NCBI RefSeq assembly: GCF_035621355.1
Contig: NZ_CP141769.1
Location: 806,001 to 870,000 of the forward strand
DNA: 64,000 nt
Direction: 5' to 3'
Origin: Thiobacillus sp. SCUT-2
Lineage (GTDB): Bacteria > Pseudomonadota > Gammaproteobacteria > Burkholderiales > Thiobacillaceae
In this document: positions 44,750-56,756 of the stretch, in pieces
Numbering within the stretch: the stretch's first letter is position 1
Layout of the letters: each line of letters begins with the position of its first letter
Made by a program: the position numbers and the translations under genes
Notes under the pieces: model-generated
Databases searched by the model: none
What the model was told of the DNA's origin: nothing
Seen by the model: only the letters and a program-made list of their open reading frames with translations

Positions 44750-47064
44750 TAAGAACCATGACCCTGAACCGTTTGACGCTCGCCCTTGCCGCCGTCTTCG
44801 CCGCGCAGCCGGTGTTCGCTGCAGAGCCCTTCGTCGTCAAGGACATCCGGGTCGAGGGCATCCAGCGCACCGAGGCGGGCACGGTGTTCAGCTATCTCCC
44901 GGTCAAGGTCGGCGACACCATGACCGACGAGAAGACCGAGGCGGCGATCAAGGCGCTCTACGCCACCGGCTTTTTCAAGGATGTGCGGCTCGAGGCCCGC
45001 GACGGCGTGCTGATCGTCTCGGTCGCGGAGCGACCGTCGATCGCCAAGATCACGCTCAACGGCATCAAGGAATTCTCCCAGGACGACCTGAAAAAGGGCC
45101 TCAAGGAAACCGGTCTCGCCGAGGGCCGCGTGCTCGACCGCTCGCTGCTGGACAAGGCCGAGCAGGAACTGCGGCGGCAGTATTTCAACCGCGGCAAGTA
45201 TGCGGTCCAGATCACGTCGACCCTCACGCCGCTGGAGCGCAACCGGGTCGCGGTGCAGTTCGACGTGGTCGAAGGCAAGAGCGCGAAGATCCGGCAGATC
45301 AACGTCGTCGGTAACCATGCGTTCAAGGAAAAGCAACTGCTGAAGGAGTTCAAGTCGACCACGCCCGGCTGGCTGACCTGGTACACGAAGACCGATCAGT
45401 ATTCGAAGTCGCGCCTGGCCGGGGACATCGAGGCGCTGCGCTCGTTCTATCTCAACCGCGGCTACCTGGAATTCAACGTCGATTCCACGCAGGTGGAAAT
45501 TTCACCCGACAAGCAGGACATCTACATCACGGTCAACGTCACCGAGGGGCCGCAATACAAGGTGTCGGACGTGAAGCTGGCGGGCCAGACCCTGGTGCCG
45601 GAAGCCGAGCTGAAGAAGCTCATCACGATCAAGCAGGGCGAGGTGTTCGCGCGCGACCGTCTCACCGAGACCACCAAGAAGATCGGCGACCGCCTCGGCA
45701 ACGACGGCTACGCGTTCGCCAACGTCAATGCCGTGCCCGATCTCGACAAGGAGAAGCACACGGTCGCCTTCACCCTGTTCGTCGATCCGGGCCGCCGCGT
45801 CTACGTCCAGCGCGTCAACGTGACCGGCAACACCAAGACCCGCGACGAGGTCGTGCGCCGCGAAGTGCGCCAGATGGAAGGGGCCTATTACGACGCGGAC
45901 AAGATCAACCTGTCGCGCGACCGGCTGAACCGACTGGGCTACTTCAACGAGGTGAACATCGAGACGCCCGCCGTCGAGGGCACCACCGACCAGGTCGATG
46001 TCAACATCAACGTCACCGAGAAGTCCACCGGCAGCGTGATGCTCGGCGCCGGCTTCTCGTCGTCCGAGGGACTCGTGCTGTCGGGTTCGATCTCGCAAAG
46101 CAACGTGTTCGGTACCGGCAACCGGCTGTCGGCGCAGATCAACTCGGGCAGCGTCAACAAGGTCTACGCGCTCTCGTACACGAACCCGTACTACACCATC
46201 GACGGGATCAGCCTCGGCTACGACGTGTATCGCCGCGACGTCGACGCGACCGCGCTCAACTCCGTCAGCCCCTACAAGACCTCGACCTACGGGGCGGGCG
46301 TGCGCTTCGGCCTGCCGGTCAGCGAGCGCGACTTCCTCTCGCTCGGCCTGACCTACGAGCAGACCTCGATCACGCTGACGAGCGCGAGCCCCTGGCCTTA
46401 CCAGAACTTCTGCGGCAACGCCGTCGGATGCGACAACGACACGGTGCGCCTCGATACGGGCTGGTCGCGCGATACGCGCGACAGCTACCTGTTCCCCACC
46501 AAGGGCCTCCTGCAGCGCGTGGCGGCCGAAATCGGCACCCCGGCGGGCAGCCTGCAGTACTACAAGCTGACCTTCCAGCACCAGCAATACTTCCCGCTCA
46601 GCAAGCGCTTCACGCTGATGCTGAACGGCGAGGTCGGCTACGGGGAGGGCTACGGCAACAACACGAACCTGCCGTTCTACAAGAATTTCTACGCCGGCGG
46701 CAGCAGCTCGGTTCGCGGCTTCCGCAACGGCACGCTCGGGCCCAAGGACATCAACGGCGACGCACTCGGCGGCAACGAGCGCATCGTCGGTAACGCCGAG
46801 CTCTTCTTCCCGCTGCCGGGCGTCAAGGACGAGCAGTCGCTGCGCATGTCGGCGTTCTTCGATGCGGGTGCGACGTTCGGGCCGTTCGACGTGAATGGCC
46901 AATACGGGACCTTTGCCATCGGCGACCTGCGCTATTCGGCGGGCCTTGCGATCCTCTGGGTGTCGCCGCTCGGGCCGCTCAAGTTCAGCCTGGCCGAACC
47001 GCTCGCGAAGAAGTCGGGCGACAAGACCGAGATGTTTCAATTTACCCTGGGTACCGTGTTCTGA
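44746..47064 (+). CDS. bamA: Outer membrane protein assembly factor BamA
   Basis: 772 residues: signal peptide (cut after PVFA), five POTRA domains (about 25-425, e.g. FVVKDIRVEGIQRTEAGTV) and a 16-strand barrel ending in the expected C-terminal Phe after GTV. The loop-6 motif VRGF appears at SSVRGFRNG. ATG 44746 overlaps the rseP stop; ATG 44758 is equally possible. Partner BamD is encoded at 59.0-59.9 kb. Confidence 0.96.
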   Translation: MIRTMTLNRLTLALAAVFAAQPVFAAEPFVVKDIRVEGIQRTEAGTVFSYLPVKVGDTMTDEKTEAAIKALYATGFFKDVRLEARDGVLIVSVAERPSIAKITLNGIKEFSQDDLKKGLKETGLAEGRVLDRSLLDKAEQELRRQYFNRGKYAVQITSTLTPLERNRVAVQFDVVEGKSAKIRQINVVGNHAFKEKQLLKEFKSTTPGWLTWYTKTDQYSKSRLAGDIEALRSFYLNRGYLEFNVDSTQVEISPDKQDIYITVNVTEGPQYKVSDVKLAGQTLVPEAELKKLITIKQGEVFARDRLTETTKKIGDRLGNDGYAFANVNAVPDLDKEKHTVAFTLFVDPGRRVYVQRVNVTGNTKTRDEVVRREVRQMEGAYYDADKINLSRDRLNRLGYFNEVNIETPAVEGTTDQVDVNINVTEKSTGSVMLGAGFSSSEGLVLSGSISQSNVFGTGNRLSAQINSGSVNKVYALSYTNPYYTIDGISLGYDVYRRDVDATALNSVSPYKTSTYGAGVRFGLPVSERDFLSLGLTYEQTSITLTSASPWPYQNFCGNAVGCDNDTVRLDTGWSRDTRDSYLFPTKGLLQRVAAEIGTPAGSLQYYKLTFQHQQYFPLSKRFTLMLNGEVGYGEGYGNNTNLPFYKNFYAGGSSSVRGFRNGTLGPKDINGDALGGNERIVGNAELFFPLPGVKDEQSLRMSAFFDAGATFGPFDVNGQYGTFAIGDLRYSAGLAILWVSPLGPLKFSLAEPLAKKSGDKTEMFQFTLGTVF

Positions 47065-47088
47065 CGGTAGGCCGTTACTGGAGTATTC

Positions 47089-47592
47089 ATGATGACGTTC
47101 AAGCAGCTTGCAGTTCCCGTGATCCTCGCCGCGGCGTTCCTGGCGGCCCCCGTCCTGGCTGACACCAAGATCGGCTTCGTCAACACCGAACGGCTGCTGC
47201 GCGAGGCGCCGGTCTCGGTCGCGGCGCAGAAGAAGCTCGAGCGCGAATTCGCGGGGCGCGACCAGGAACTGCAGAAGATGGCGAAGCAGGCGCGCGACCT
47301 GCAGGCGCAGCTCGACAAGGACGGCGTGACCATGTCGGACAGCGAGCGCAAGTCGAAGGAGACCGCGCTGGCGAACCTCAACCGCGAACTGCAGCGCCAG
47401 GGCCGCGAGTTCCGCGAGGACCTGAACCTGCGCCGCAACGAAGAGCTCGGCGTGATCCAGGACAAGGCCCGCAAGGCGATCCAGGACATCGCCAAGGCCG
47501 AGAAATTCGACATCATCATCGAGCAGGCCGTCTACGTCGATCCCAAGAGCGACATCACCGACCGGGTGATGAAGGCCTTGGGCGGCAAGTAA
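47089..47592 (+). CDS. skp: Periplasmic chaperone Skp/OmpH
   Basis: 167 residues with signal peptide (cut after VLA) and long charged coiled-coil arms ([19 protein letters not shown], etc.). Trimeric holdase for outer-membrane proteins delivered to BamA. SD GGAG before ATG 47089 (a second ATG follows directly). Confidence 0.95.
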   Translation: MMTFKQLAVPVILAAAFLAAPVLADTKIGFVNTERLLREAPVSVAAQKKLEREFAGRDQELQKMAKQARDLQAQLDKDGVTMSDSERKSKETALANLNRELQRQGREFREDLNLRRNEELGVIQDKARKAIQDIAKAEKFDIIIEQAVYVDPKSDITDRVMKALGGK

Positions 47593-47617
47593 GGTCGGCG
47601 CGGAAGCCAACCGTCCG

Positions 47618-48649
47618 ATGGCCTCGACGCTGGCCGACCTGGCCGCGCGTTTTGGCGGGGAGTTGCTGGGCGACGGCAAGGTCGTGATTCGGCAGGTGGC
47701 GCCGCTCGAGCGTGCGCAGCCCGACGAGATCGGCTTCGTCTCGCAAGCCAGGTATCTGGCGCAGTTGGCGCACACGCGCGCCGCGGCAGTGATCCTGCCG
47801 CCGGACGCGCGCGACGCCACCGGCCTGCCGCGCATCCTGACGCCCAACCCGTATCTGTATTTCGCGCGCGTATCGGCGCTGCTGAATCCGCCCGCGCGGC
47901 CGCCGGCCGGCATCCATCCCGCGGCGACCGTGGCGCCCGATGCGGTGATCGCGGACGACGCCAGCATCGGCGCGGGTGCGGTGATCGGCAGTGGCGCGGC
48001 GATCGGCGCGCGCACCGTGATCGGTCCGAACTGCGTGGTGGGCGATCACGCCCGTATCGGCGCCGACTGCCTGCTGCACGCCAACGTCACCGTGTACCAC
48101 CGCTGCGAGGTCGGCGCGCGGGCGATCCTCCACTCGGGATGCGTCATCGGCGCGGACGGCTTCGGCTTCGCGCCGAACGCGGGCGCGTGGGAAAAGATCC
48201 CGCAGATCGGACGCGTGCTGATCGGCGACGACGTCGAGGTCGGCGCGTGCACCACCATCGACCGCGGCGCGCTCGAGGACACGGTGATCGAGGCGGGCGT
48301 CAAGCTCGACAACCTGATCCAGGTCGCCCACAACGTCTCGATCGGCGCGCATACCGCGATCGCGGCCTGCACCGGCATCGCCGGCAGCGCGAAGATCGGG
48401 CGCCACTGCACGATCGGCGGCGCCGCGATGATCTTCGGCCACATCGAGATCGCCGATGGCACGCGCATCTCGACGAATACGCTGATCACCAAGTCGCTGC
48501 CCAGGGCGGGGACCTACACCTCGGCGTTGCCGTTTTCCGAGCACGAGGTCTGGCAGAAGAACGCGGTCCACATGCGCAACCTCGACAAGCTGGTGACCCG
48601 CGTCAAGGACCTGGAAAAGAAACTGAAAGAACTGGAATCGAAATCATGA
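47618..48649 (+). CDS. lpxD: UDP-3-O-(3-hydroxyacyl)glucosamine N-acyltransferase
   Basis: 343 residues: N-terminal uridine-binding domain, left-handed beta-helix of hexapeptide repeats, and a C-terminal coil ([13 protein letters not shown]). The catalytic His is in [11 protein letters not shown]. Third acyl step of lipid A synthesis. Stop overlaps fabZ (ATGA). Confidence 0.96.
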   Translation: MASTLADLAARFGGELLGDGKVVIRQVAPLERAQPDEIGFVSQARYLAQLAHTRAAAVILPPDARDATGLPRILTPNPYLYFARVSALLNPPARPPAGIHPAATVAPDAVIADDASIGAGAVIGSGAAIGARTVIGPNCVVGDHARIGADCLLHANVTVYHRCEVGARAILHSGCVIGADGFGFAPNAGAWEKIPQIGRVLIGDDVEVGACTTIDRGALEDTVIEAGVKLDNLIQVAHNVSIGAHTAIAACTGIAGSAKIGRHCTIGGAAMIFGHIEIADGTRISTNTLITKSLPRAGTYTSALPFSEHEVWQKNAVHMRNLDKLVTRVKDLEKKLKELESKS

Positions 48650-49086
48650 TCATGGACATCGAGCAGGTGATGCAGTATCTGCCGCACCGCTATCCCTTCC
48701 TGCTGATCGACAAGGTGATCGAGATGGAACTCGGCAAGTCCATCACCGCGATCAAGAACGTCACCATCAACGAGCCCTTCTTCAACGGCCACTTTCCCGG
48801 CGCGCCCGTGATGCCCGGCGTCCTGATCCTCGAGGCGATGGCGCAGGCGGCCGGCATCCTGTCGTTCAAGACCAAGAACTACACGCCCGAGCAGGTCGGC
48901 ATCATCTACTTCGCCGGAATCGACGGCGCGCGCTTCAAGAAGCCGGTCAAGCCCGGCGACCAGCTGGTGCTCAAGGCCGAGATCGTGCGCGAGATGCGCG
49001 GCATCTGGAAATACACCGGGCGCGCCGAGGTCGACGGGGCGCTGGTCGCGGAAGCCGAGCTGATGGCGACCCTGCGCGACAAGTGA
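48646..49086 (+). CDS. fabZ: 3-hydroxyacyl-[ACP] dehydratase FabZ
   Basis: 146-residue hotdog-fold enzyme of fatty acid elongation. [11 protein letters not shown], catalytic H49 in [17 protein letters not shown] and E63 in LILEAMAQA. Lies between lpxD and lpxA as in most Gram-negatives, linking fatty acid flux with lipid A. A second in-frame ATG is two codons in. Confidence 0.97.
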   Translation: MIMDIEQVMQYLPHRYPFLLIDKVIEMELGKSITAIKNVTINEPFFNGHFPGAPVMPGVLILEAMAQAAGILSFKTKNYTPEQVGIIYFAGIDGARFKKPVKPGDQLVLKAEIVREMRGIWKYTGRAEVDGALVAEAELMATLRDK

Positions 49087-49088
49087 CC

Positions 49089-49865
49089 ATGGCACGGATC
49101 CACCCTACTGCGCTGGTCGCGACGGGCGCACGGCTGGCCGATGACGTCGAGATCGGCCCCTACAGCATCATCGGCGAGCACGTCGAGATCGGGGCCGGCA
49201 CCACGGTGGGCGCCCATGCGGTCATTACGGGCCATACCACGATCGGCGCACGCAACCGCATCTTCCATTTCGTCTCGCTCGGCGAGGCGCCACAGGACAA
49301 GAAATACGCCGGCGAGCCGACGCGGCTGGAAATCGGCGACGACAACGTCATCCGCGAGTTCTGCACGTTCAACACGGGCACCGTGCAGGATCGCGGCGTC
49401 ACCACGATCGGCAGCCACAACTGGATCATGGCCTACGTCCACATCGCGCACGACTGCGTGGTGGGCGATCGCACGATCTTTGCCAACAACGCCTCGCTGG
49501 CGGGGCATGCAGAAGTCGGCGACTGGGCGATCCTCGGCGGCTTCACGGGCGTGCACCAGTTCTGCAAGGTCGGCGCCCACGTCATGACCGGCATTTCCAG
49601 CGTGGTGTTCAAGGACATCCCGCCCTTCGTCATGGCGTCCGGCCAGCCCGCCGCGCCGCACGGTCTCAACAACGAAGGCCTCAGGCGGCGCGGATTTTCT
49701 GCCGAAGCGCTGGCGGCGCTGAAGCGCGCCTACAAGATCCTCTACCGCGAGGGCAACACGCTCGCCGAGGCGCAGGCCAGGCTCGCCCCCGAGGCGGAGC
49801 AGCACGCCGAGGTGCGGCAGCTGCTCGATTTCCTCGGGCGTGCCGAGCGCGGCATCATCCGGTGA
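49089..49865 (+). CDS. lpxA: UDP-GlcNAc O-acyltransferase
   Basis: 258 residues, first enzyme of lipid A synthesis. Beta-helix of hexapeptides; catalytic H121 in [12 protein letters not shown] (E. coli H125). The C-terminal helical domain is present. ATG 49089 is preferred over GTG 49083, which overlaps the fabZ stop. Confidence 0.97.
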   Translation: MARIHPTALVATGARLADDVEIGPYSIIGEHVEIGAGTTVGAHAVITGHTTIGARNRIFHFVSLGEAPQDKKYAGEPTRLEIGDDNVIREFCTFNTGTVQDRGVTTIGSHNWIMAYVHIAHDCVVGDRTIFANNASLAGHAEVGDWAILGGFTGVHQFCKVGAHVMTGISSVVFKDIPPFVMASGQPAAPHGLNNEGLRRRGFSAEALAALKRAYKILYREGNTLAEAQARLAPEAEQHAEVRQLLDFLGRAERGIIR

Positions 49866-50992
49866 TCGACCTCGGAGTCGTTGCCGGCGAAGCGTCGGGC
49901 GATCTCCTCGGGGCGCATTTCGTCCAGGCGCTGAAACAGGGCCATCCGGAACTTCGGGCCGCCGGCATCGCCGGCCCGCGCCTTGTCGAGACCGGCGTCC
50001 GCGCCATCTATCCGAGCGACAAGCTGGCGGTCAACGGCTACGTCGAGGTGCTGCGCCACCTGCCCGAGCTGCTGTGGATCCGCTCGCGCATCGGCCGCTA
50101 TTTCCTGCGCGAGCGGCCGCGCGTCTTCGTCGGCATCGACGCGCCGGATTTCAATTTCACGCTGGAGGCAAGGCTCAAGGCGGGCGACATCCCCACCGTG
50201 CATTTCGTCAGCCCGTCGATCTGGGCGTGGCGTCCCGAGCGCATCCACCGCATCCGGCAGGCGGTCTCGCACATGCTGGTGGTGTTTCCGTTCGAGGAAG
50301 CGATCTATCGCGACGCCGGCATTCCGGTCACCTATGTCGGCCACCCGCTTGCCGATGCGATTCCGCTCGAGCCGGACGTCGCGGGCGCCCGCGCGGCGCT
50401 GGGGGTGGCTGGCGGCCCGGTCGTCGCGCTGCTGCCGGGCAGCCGGCTGTCCGAAGTCGAACGGCATGCGCGCCTGATGCTCGATGCCGCGCGCCTCGTC
50501 CACGCGCGCTATCCCGATGCCCAATTCGTCCTGCCCGCGGCGAGCGAAGCGGCGGCTCGCCTCGTCGATCAGGCCCGGCGCGCGCTCGAGCTGCCGCTTC
50601 GGGTGCTGGCGGGACAATCGCACGCGGCGCTGGCTGCCTGCGACGTCGCGCTGGTCGCGTCCGGGACGGCCACGCTGGAGACCGCCCTGTTCAAGAAGCC
50701 GATGGTCATCACCTACCGCGTGCCCGCGCTCACCGCGCACCTGATGCGCAAGAAGGCGCTGCTGCCGTGGATCGGGCTGCCGAACATCCTGACGCACGAG
50801 TTCATCGTGCCGGAGCGGGTGCAGGAAGCCGCGACGCCGCAGAACCTCGCGGACGACGCGCTGGCCTGGCTCGACGACGCGACGCGCCGCGAGGCCGTCG
50901 CCGCGCGCTTCCGGGCCCTGCACGAATCGCTGCGCCGGGATGCCGGTCGCCGCATCGCCGAAGCGCTCGAACCCTATCTGGAGGCTGCGTGA
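49862..50992 (+). CDS. lpxB: Lipid-A-disaccharide synthase
   Basis: 376-residue GT19 enzyme joining UDP-diacyl-GlcN and lipid [11 protein letters not shown] near N-terminus, [25 protein letters not shown] and [12 protein letters not shown] are signature motifs. GTG start overlaps the lpxA stop. Followed by rnhB with one-base overlap. Confidence 0.96.
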   Translation: MIDLGVVAGEASGDLLGAHFVQALKQGHPELRAAGIAGPRLVETGVRAIYPSDKLAVNGYVEVLRHLPELLWIRSRIGRYFLRERPRVFVGIDAPDFNFTLEARLKAGDIPTVHFVSPSIWAWRPERIHRIRQAVSHMLVVFPFEEAIYRDAGIPVTYVGHPLADAIPLEPDVAGARAALGVAGGPVVALLPGSRLSEVERHARLMLDAARLVHARYPDAQFVLPAASEAAARLVDQARRALELPLRVLAGQSHAALAACDVALVASGTATLETALFKKPMVITYRVPALTAHLMRKKALLPWIGLPNILTHEFIVPERVQEAATPQNLADDALAWLDDATRREAVAARFRALHESLRRDAGRRIAEALEPYLEAA

Positions 50993-51603
50993 TGGCACGC
51001 CCATCCGTCGTACTCGAGGTCGGCCCGCTCGGCCTGTGCGGCGTCGACGAAGCCGGCCGCGGGCCGCTGGCCGGCCCGGTGATGGCGGCGGCCGTGATGC
51101 TCGACCCGGCGCGGCCGATCGACGGCCTGCGCGATTCGAAGAAGCTCTCCGCCGCAGCGCGCGAGCGGCTCGCCGACCTCATCCGCGAGCGGGCCGCCGC
51201 CTGGTGCGTCGCCGAGGCGAGCGTCGCCGAGATCGACGCGATGAACATCCTCAATGCGACGATGCTGGCGATGCAGCGCGCGGTCGCCGGTCTCGGGCGC
51301 GCGCCGGACGAGGTGCTCGTCGACGGCAATCGCTGCCCCAAGTGGGCGTGGCGGTCGCAGGCGGTGGTGAAGGGGGACGACAGGGTTGCGGCCATCGCCG
51401 CTGCCTCGATCCTCGCCAAGACCGCGCGCGACGCCTTCATGGGGCGCCTGCACGAGGCCTATCCCGTCTACGGCTTCGCGCAGCACATGGGCTACGGCAC
51501 CGCCGTGCATCTCGACGCGTTGAAGGCGCACGGGGCGTGCCCGCAGCATCGCCGGAGCTTCGCGCCGGTGAAGCAGGTGCTCGACCAGGCTGTCCTGTTC
51601 TGA
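50992..51603 (+). CDS. rnhB: Ribonuclease HII
   Basis: 203-residue nuclease removing ribonucleotides from DNA. Active site [14 protein letters not shown] supplies Asp/Glu; VDGNRCP the third Asp; [17 protein letters not shown] is conserved. Last gene of the lpx block. Length typical. Confidence 0.96.
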   Translation: MARPSVVLEVGPLGLCGVDEAGRGPLAGPVMAAAVMLDPARPIDGLRDSKKLSAAARERLADLIRERAAAWCVAEASVAEIDAMNILNATMLAMQRAVAGLGRAPDEVLVDGNRCPKWAWRSQAVVKGDDRVAAIAAASILAKTARDAFMGRLHEAYPVYGFAQHMGYGTAVHLDALKAHGACPQHRRSFAPVKQVLDQAVLF

Positions 51604-51625
51604 ATCCGTCCTGAAAGGAAAATCC

Positions 51626-52087
51626 GTGAATCTGACTCTGCTTCTGCATGTGCTCGGTGTCGTCGTCTGGGTCGGCGGCATGTTCTTCGCCTACATGGCG
51701 CTGCGGCCGGTTGCGGCGAGCGTGCTCGAACCGCCGCAGCGGCTGACGCTGTGGGCGGGCGTCTTCGGCAGGTTCTTTCCGTGGGTCTGGGCCGCGGTCG
51801 CGCTGATTCTCGGCTCCGGCCTGCACATGCTGGCCAAGCTCGGCGGCATGGAAGCGCCGCACTACGCGCTGACGATGCTGGCGCTCGGCCTGGCCATGAT
51901 GCTGATCTTCGCGCACGTGTTCTTCGCCCCGTACGGCCGGCTCAAGCGCGCGGTCGCCGGGCAGGACTGGAAGGCGGGCGGCGCCGCGCTGGGGCAGATC
52001 CGCAGTCTGATCGGCATCAATCTCAGCCTCGGCCTGCTGACGATCGCCGTGGTGTTCGTCGGACGCTGGCTGCTGCTGGCGAGCTAG
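51626..52087 (+). CDS. CopD-like four-helix membrane protein
   Basis: 153 residues with four hydrophobic helices, including LLHVLGVVVWVGGMFFAYM with a conserved His, and further His in HMLAKLGG and FAHVFFAP. It resembles the short CopD/YkoY-like family sometimes called b-type heme or copper membrane proteins. Start is GTG 51626 with SD AAAGGAA. Function in copper or heme handling is inferred from family only. Confidence 0.75.
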   Translation: MNLTLLLHVLGVVVWVGGMFFAYMALRPVAASVLEPPQRLTLWAGVFGRFFPWVWAAVALILGSGLHMLAKLGGMEAPHYALTMLALGLAMMLIFAHVFFAPYGRLKRAVAGQDWKAGGAALGQIRSLIGINLSLGLLTIAVVFVGRWLLLAS

Positions 52088-52094
52088 CGTCCGG

Positions 52095-52490
52095 CTAGGG
52101 CTCGTCCTGCGCCGGCGCGGCCAGCAGCGCGCGCGCGGTCTCGCGGATGGCGTCGTGCCGCGCCGGGCATTGCAGTTCGGCGTGGAAGGCGCCGTCGCGA
52201 TAGAGGTAGACCGCCGGCAGATGGAAGATGCCGAAGGCGCGTGCGACGCCCGTGGCTTCGCTGACGTCGACTTCGTAGAACGCGGAAGCCAGGTCGCCGA
52301 GCGCCTCGGGCAGCAGCCGCTTCCAGGCACGGCAGGCGCCGCAGCCGGGCGCGCTGAACAGCACCACGGCGATGCCGTCGCTGGCGGCAAGGCGCGCATG
52401 GAAGCTGCCCTCGGCGAGGCGCAGGAAGCCCGTCGGGGCAACCCGGTCGTCGCTGGTAGAATCGCGCTTTTCCTCGCGGCGGCCTGTCAT
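52095..52490 (-). CDS. Thioredoxin-fold protein (CGAC)
   Basis: 131 residues with a thioredoxin fold: FSAPGCGACRAWK carries the redox pair C50-G-A-C53, and FHLPAVYLY supplies the cis-Pro. No signal peptide is seen, so it is probably cytoplasmic. Start ATG 52490 overlaps the start codon of the divergent exchanger gene; no other start is available in this frame between residues 2 and 39. Confidence 0.85.
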   Translation of the reverse strand: MTGRREEKRDSTSDDRVAPTGFLRLAEGSFHARLAASDGIAVVLFSAPGCGACRAWKRLLPEALGDLASAFYEVDVSEATGVARAFGIFHLPAVYLYRDGAFHAELQCPARHDAIRETARALLAAPAQDEP

Positions 52491-53490
52491 GCTGTTTCTC
52501 GAACTTTTCGGCTTTCTGCTGCTCATCCTCGTGGCGGCGGAAATCTTTGTCAACGCGCTCGAACACCTCGGCGAGAAACTGAACATCTCGGAAGGCGTGA
52601 CGGGCTCGCTGTTCGCGGCGATCGGTACCGCCATGCCGGAGACGCTGGTGCCGCTGCTGGCGATCTTCGCGGGCGGGAGCAGCGTGAAGACCAGCGAGGA
52701 AATCGGCGTCGGTGCGATTCTCGGCGCGCCGCTGATGCTGTCGACGCTGTCGCTGTCACTGATGGGGCTGGCGGTGCTGAAGCGGCGCGGCCTGCAGGGG
52801 CCTCTCGTGCCGGAAAGGACCGGCCTCAAGCGCGACCTCGACTTCTTCCTGATGGCCTTCCTGCTGGCGTTCGTCGCGATGTTCGTTCCCCACGGCGACG
52901 GCTGGGTGCGCGGCACGCTCGCCTTCGTCATGGTGATGATCTACTTCGTCTACGTGATGCTGACGCTGCGCGCGTCGAGCAAGCTCGTCGAGGAGGGGCA
53001 CGGCACGGAGGCCGAGTCGCCGATGCTGCTGGCGCGCCTCGGGCTGCCGCAGAACCTGCTCGTCATCGTGATGCAGCTGGCGCTCGGGCTGGCGCTCCTG
53101 GTCGCCGGCGCCAAGGGCTTCATCCACGGGGTCGAGCAGGCCGCGCCGATCATCGGCATTTCCGCGCTGCTGCTGTCGCTGATGATCATCCCGATCGCCA
53201 CCGAGCTGCCGGAGAAGGTGAATTCGATCCTGTGGATCCGCAAGCACAAGGATACGCTCGCCTTCGGCAACATCACGGGGGCGATGGTGTTCCAGGGCAC
53301 GCTGCTGCCGGCGATCGGCATCTCGCTCACGCCCTGGGCGCCGCAGAAGGAAGTGCTGCTGGGCGTGCTGATCACGCTGGCCGCCGCGTTCTGGCTGCGC
53401 TGGGCGGCGCTGAGCGGCGGCCTGCGGGTGTGGCACCTGCTGGTCAACGGCGCCCTCTACGCGACCTACCTGACCGCGGTCCTGGCCTGA
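52489..53490 (+). CDS. Sodium/calcium exchanger-family membrane protein
   Basis: 333 residues, about ten helices, with the two inverted alpha repeats of the CaCA family: GTAMPETLVPLLAIF (about 44-58) and IPIATELPEKVNSILW (about 240-255), whose Glu residues bind cation. Similar to YrbG-type cation antiporters. ATG 52489 overlaps the divergent thioredoxin-like start. Confidence 0.88.
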   Translation: MLFLELFGFLLLILVAAEIFVNALEHLGEKLNISEGVTGSLFAAIGTAMPETLVPLLAIFAGGSSVKTSEEIGVGAILGAPLMLSTLSLSLMGLAVLKRRGLQGPLVPERTGLKRDLDFFLMAFLLAFVAMFVPHGDGWVRGTLAFVMVMIYFVYVMLTLRASSKLVEEGHGTEAESPMLLARLGLPQNLLVIVMQLALGLALLVAGAKGFIHGVEQAAPIIGISALLLSLMIIPIATELPEKVNSILWIRKHKDTLAFGNITGAMVFQGTLLPAIGISLTPWAPQKEVLLGVLITLAAAFWLRWAALSGGLRVWHLLVNGALYATYLTAVLA

Positions 53491-53527
53491 GGCCAACCGG
53501 GGCCCGCGCCGGCCGGCGGCTGCCGCG

Positions 53528-54688
53528 CTACGCAGGTTCGCGGTTTTCGCGCCGGAACGGACCTTCGAGCTCGTCGATGTAGTGTGTGATGGCGTCGGCT
53601 TCGCGTTCGACGAAGCGGTCGACCGCCGCGCGGAATTCGGGATTCTCCAGCCAGTGCCAGGAGTGCGTCGCGGTCGGAACGAGACCGCGCGCGAGCTTGT
53701 GCTCGCCCTGCGCGCCGCCCTCGAAGACCGCGAGCCCGTGCGCGATCGCGTATTCGATGCCCTGCTGGTAGCAGGTCTCGAAGTGCAGTCCGGGCAGATA
53801 CTCGAGCGTGCCCCAGTGACGGCCGTAGAGCCGTTCGCCGTCCTTCATGCAGAAGGAGCAGGCGACCGGTTCGCCATGCTTCTCGGCCACGATCAGCAGC
53901 AGCTTGTCCGGCATCGTCTCCCGCAGCGTGGCGAAGAAGGCCCGATTGAGGTGCGGCTCGCTGCGGTGGCGGGCGTAGGTGTCGGCGTAGCAGCGATGGA
54001 AGAAATCCCAGTCGGCGTCGGTGCTGTCGCGCCCCTCGACCCAGCGGAACGTCACGCCCAGGCCCGCGAGCTTCTTCCTTTCCTGGCGGATCTTCTTGCG
54101 CTTGTCGTGCGTGAGCGCGGCGAGGAAGTCCTCGAAGCTGGCGTAGCCCCGGTTATGCCAGTGGAACTGGAAGCCGCTGCGATGCAGCAATGGGGTCGTC
54201 TGCAGCGCCGCATGATCGGGCTCGGCCGGGAACAGGACGTGGAAGGACGAGCAGCCGAGGTCGCGGGTGAGCTTGAGCCCCGCCTGGATCAGCATGCCGC
54301 GGTCGGCGTCGTTCCGCGCGAGGAGGCGCGGGCCGGGCACCGGCGAGAAGGGCACGCAACACACCAGCTTGGGATAGTAGTCGAGGCCATGGCGGCGGTA
54401 GGCGTCCGCCCATGCCCAGTCGAAAACGAATTCGCCCCAGGAGTGATGCTTGATGTAGAGCGGCATCGCGGCCGCGAGCCCGCCGTCGCGGAAGAGGGCG
54501 AGGTGCACGGGTTCCCAGCCGATGTCGGAGCCGACGCAGCCGGTGGATTCCAGCGCGGCGAGGAAGGCATGCTGCACGAAGGGCGACGGCCCGGCCAGCG
54601 CGTTCCAGGCGTCGGCCGGCAGCTCGGCCATGCGCGTCACGACGCGGACGACAGCTTCCGTCCCGGGAGGGTTTGCTTCAAAATGCAC
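53528..54688 (-). CDS. GNAT-fold protein of the COG3146 (DUF482) family
   Basis: 386 residues in two GNAT-like halves. RVVTRMAELPADAWNALAG begins the family core; FHWHNRGYASFEDFLAALTHDKRKKIRQERKKL and YQQGIEYAIAHGLAVFEGGAQGEHKLARG are characteristic of this uncharacterised peptidogalycan biosynthesis/recognition-like family. GTG 54688 retains the whole core; a TTG at 54715 is also possible and would overlap the sucC start. ATG 54631 would remove the conserved RVV strand. Enzyme activity is unproven. Confidence 0.8.
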   Translation of the reverse strand: MHFEANPPGTEAVVRVVTRMAELPADAWNALAGPSPFVQHAFLAALESTGCVGSDIGWEPVHLALFRDGGLAAAMPLYIKHHSWGEFVFDWAWADAYRRHGLDYYPKLVCCVPFSPVPGPRLLARNDADRGMLIQAGLKLTRDLGCSSFHVLFPAEPDHAALQTTPLLHRSGFQFHWHNRGYASFEDFLAALTHDKRKKIRQERKKLAGLGVTFRWVEGRDSTDADWDFFHRCYADTYARHRSEPHLNRAFFATLRETMPDKLLLIVAEKHGEPVACSFCMKDGERLYGRHWGTLEYLPGLHFETCYQQGIEYAIAHGLAVFEGGAQGEHKLARGLVPTATHSWHWLENPEFRAAVDRFVEREADAITHYIDELEGPFRRENREPA

Positions 54689-54714
54689 GTTTCGGCGAGC
54701 TTTCTTCAAGAACA

Positions 54715-56747
<2,033 letters not shown>

Positions 56748-56756
56748 GGGCGCAGG

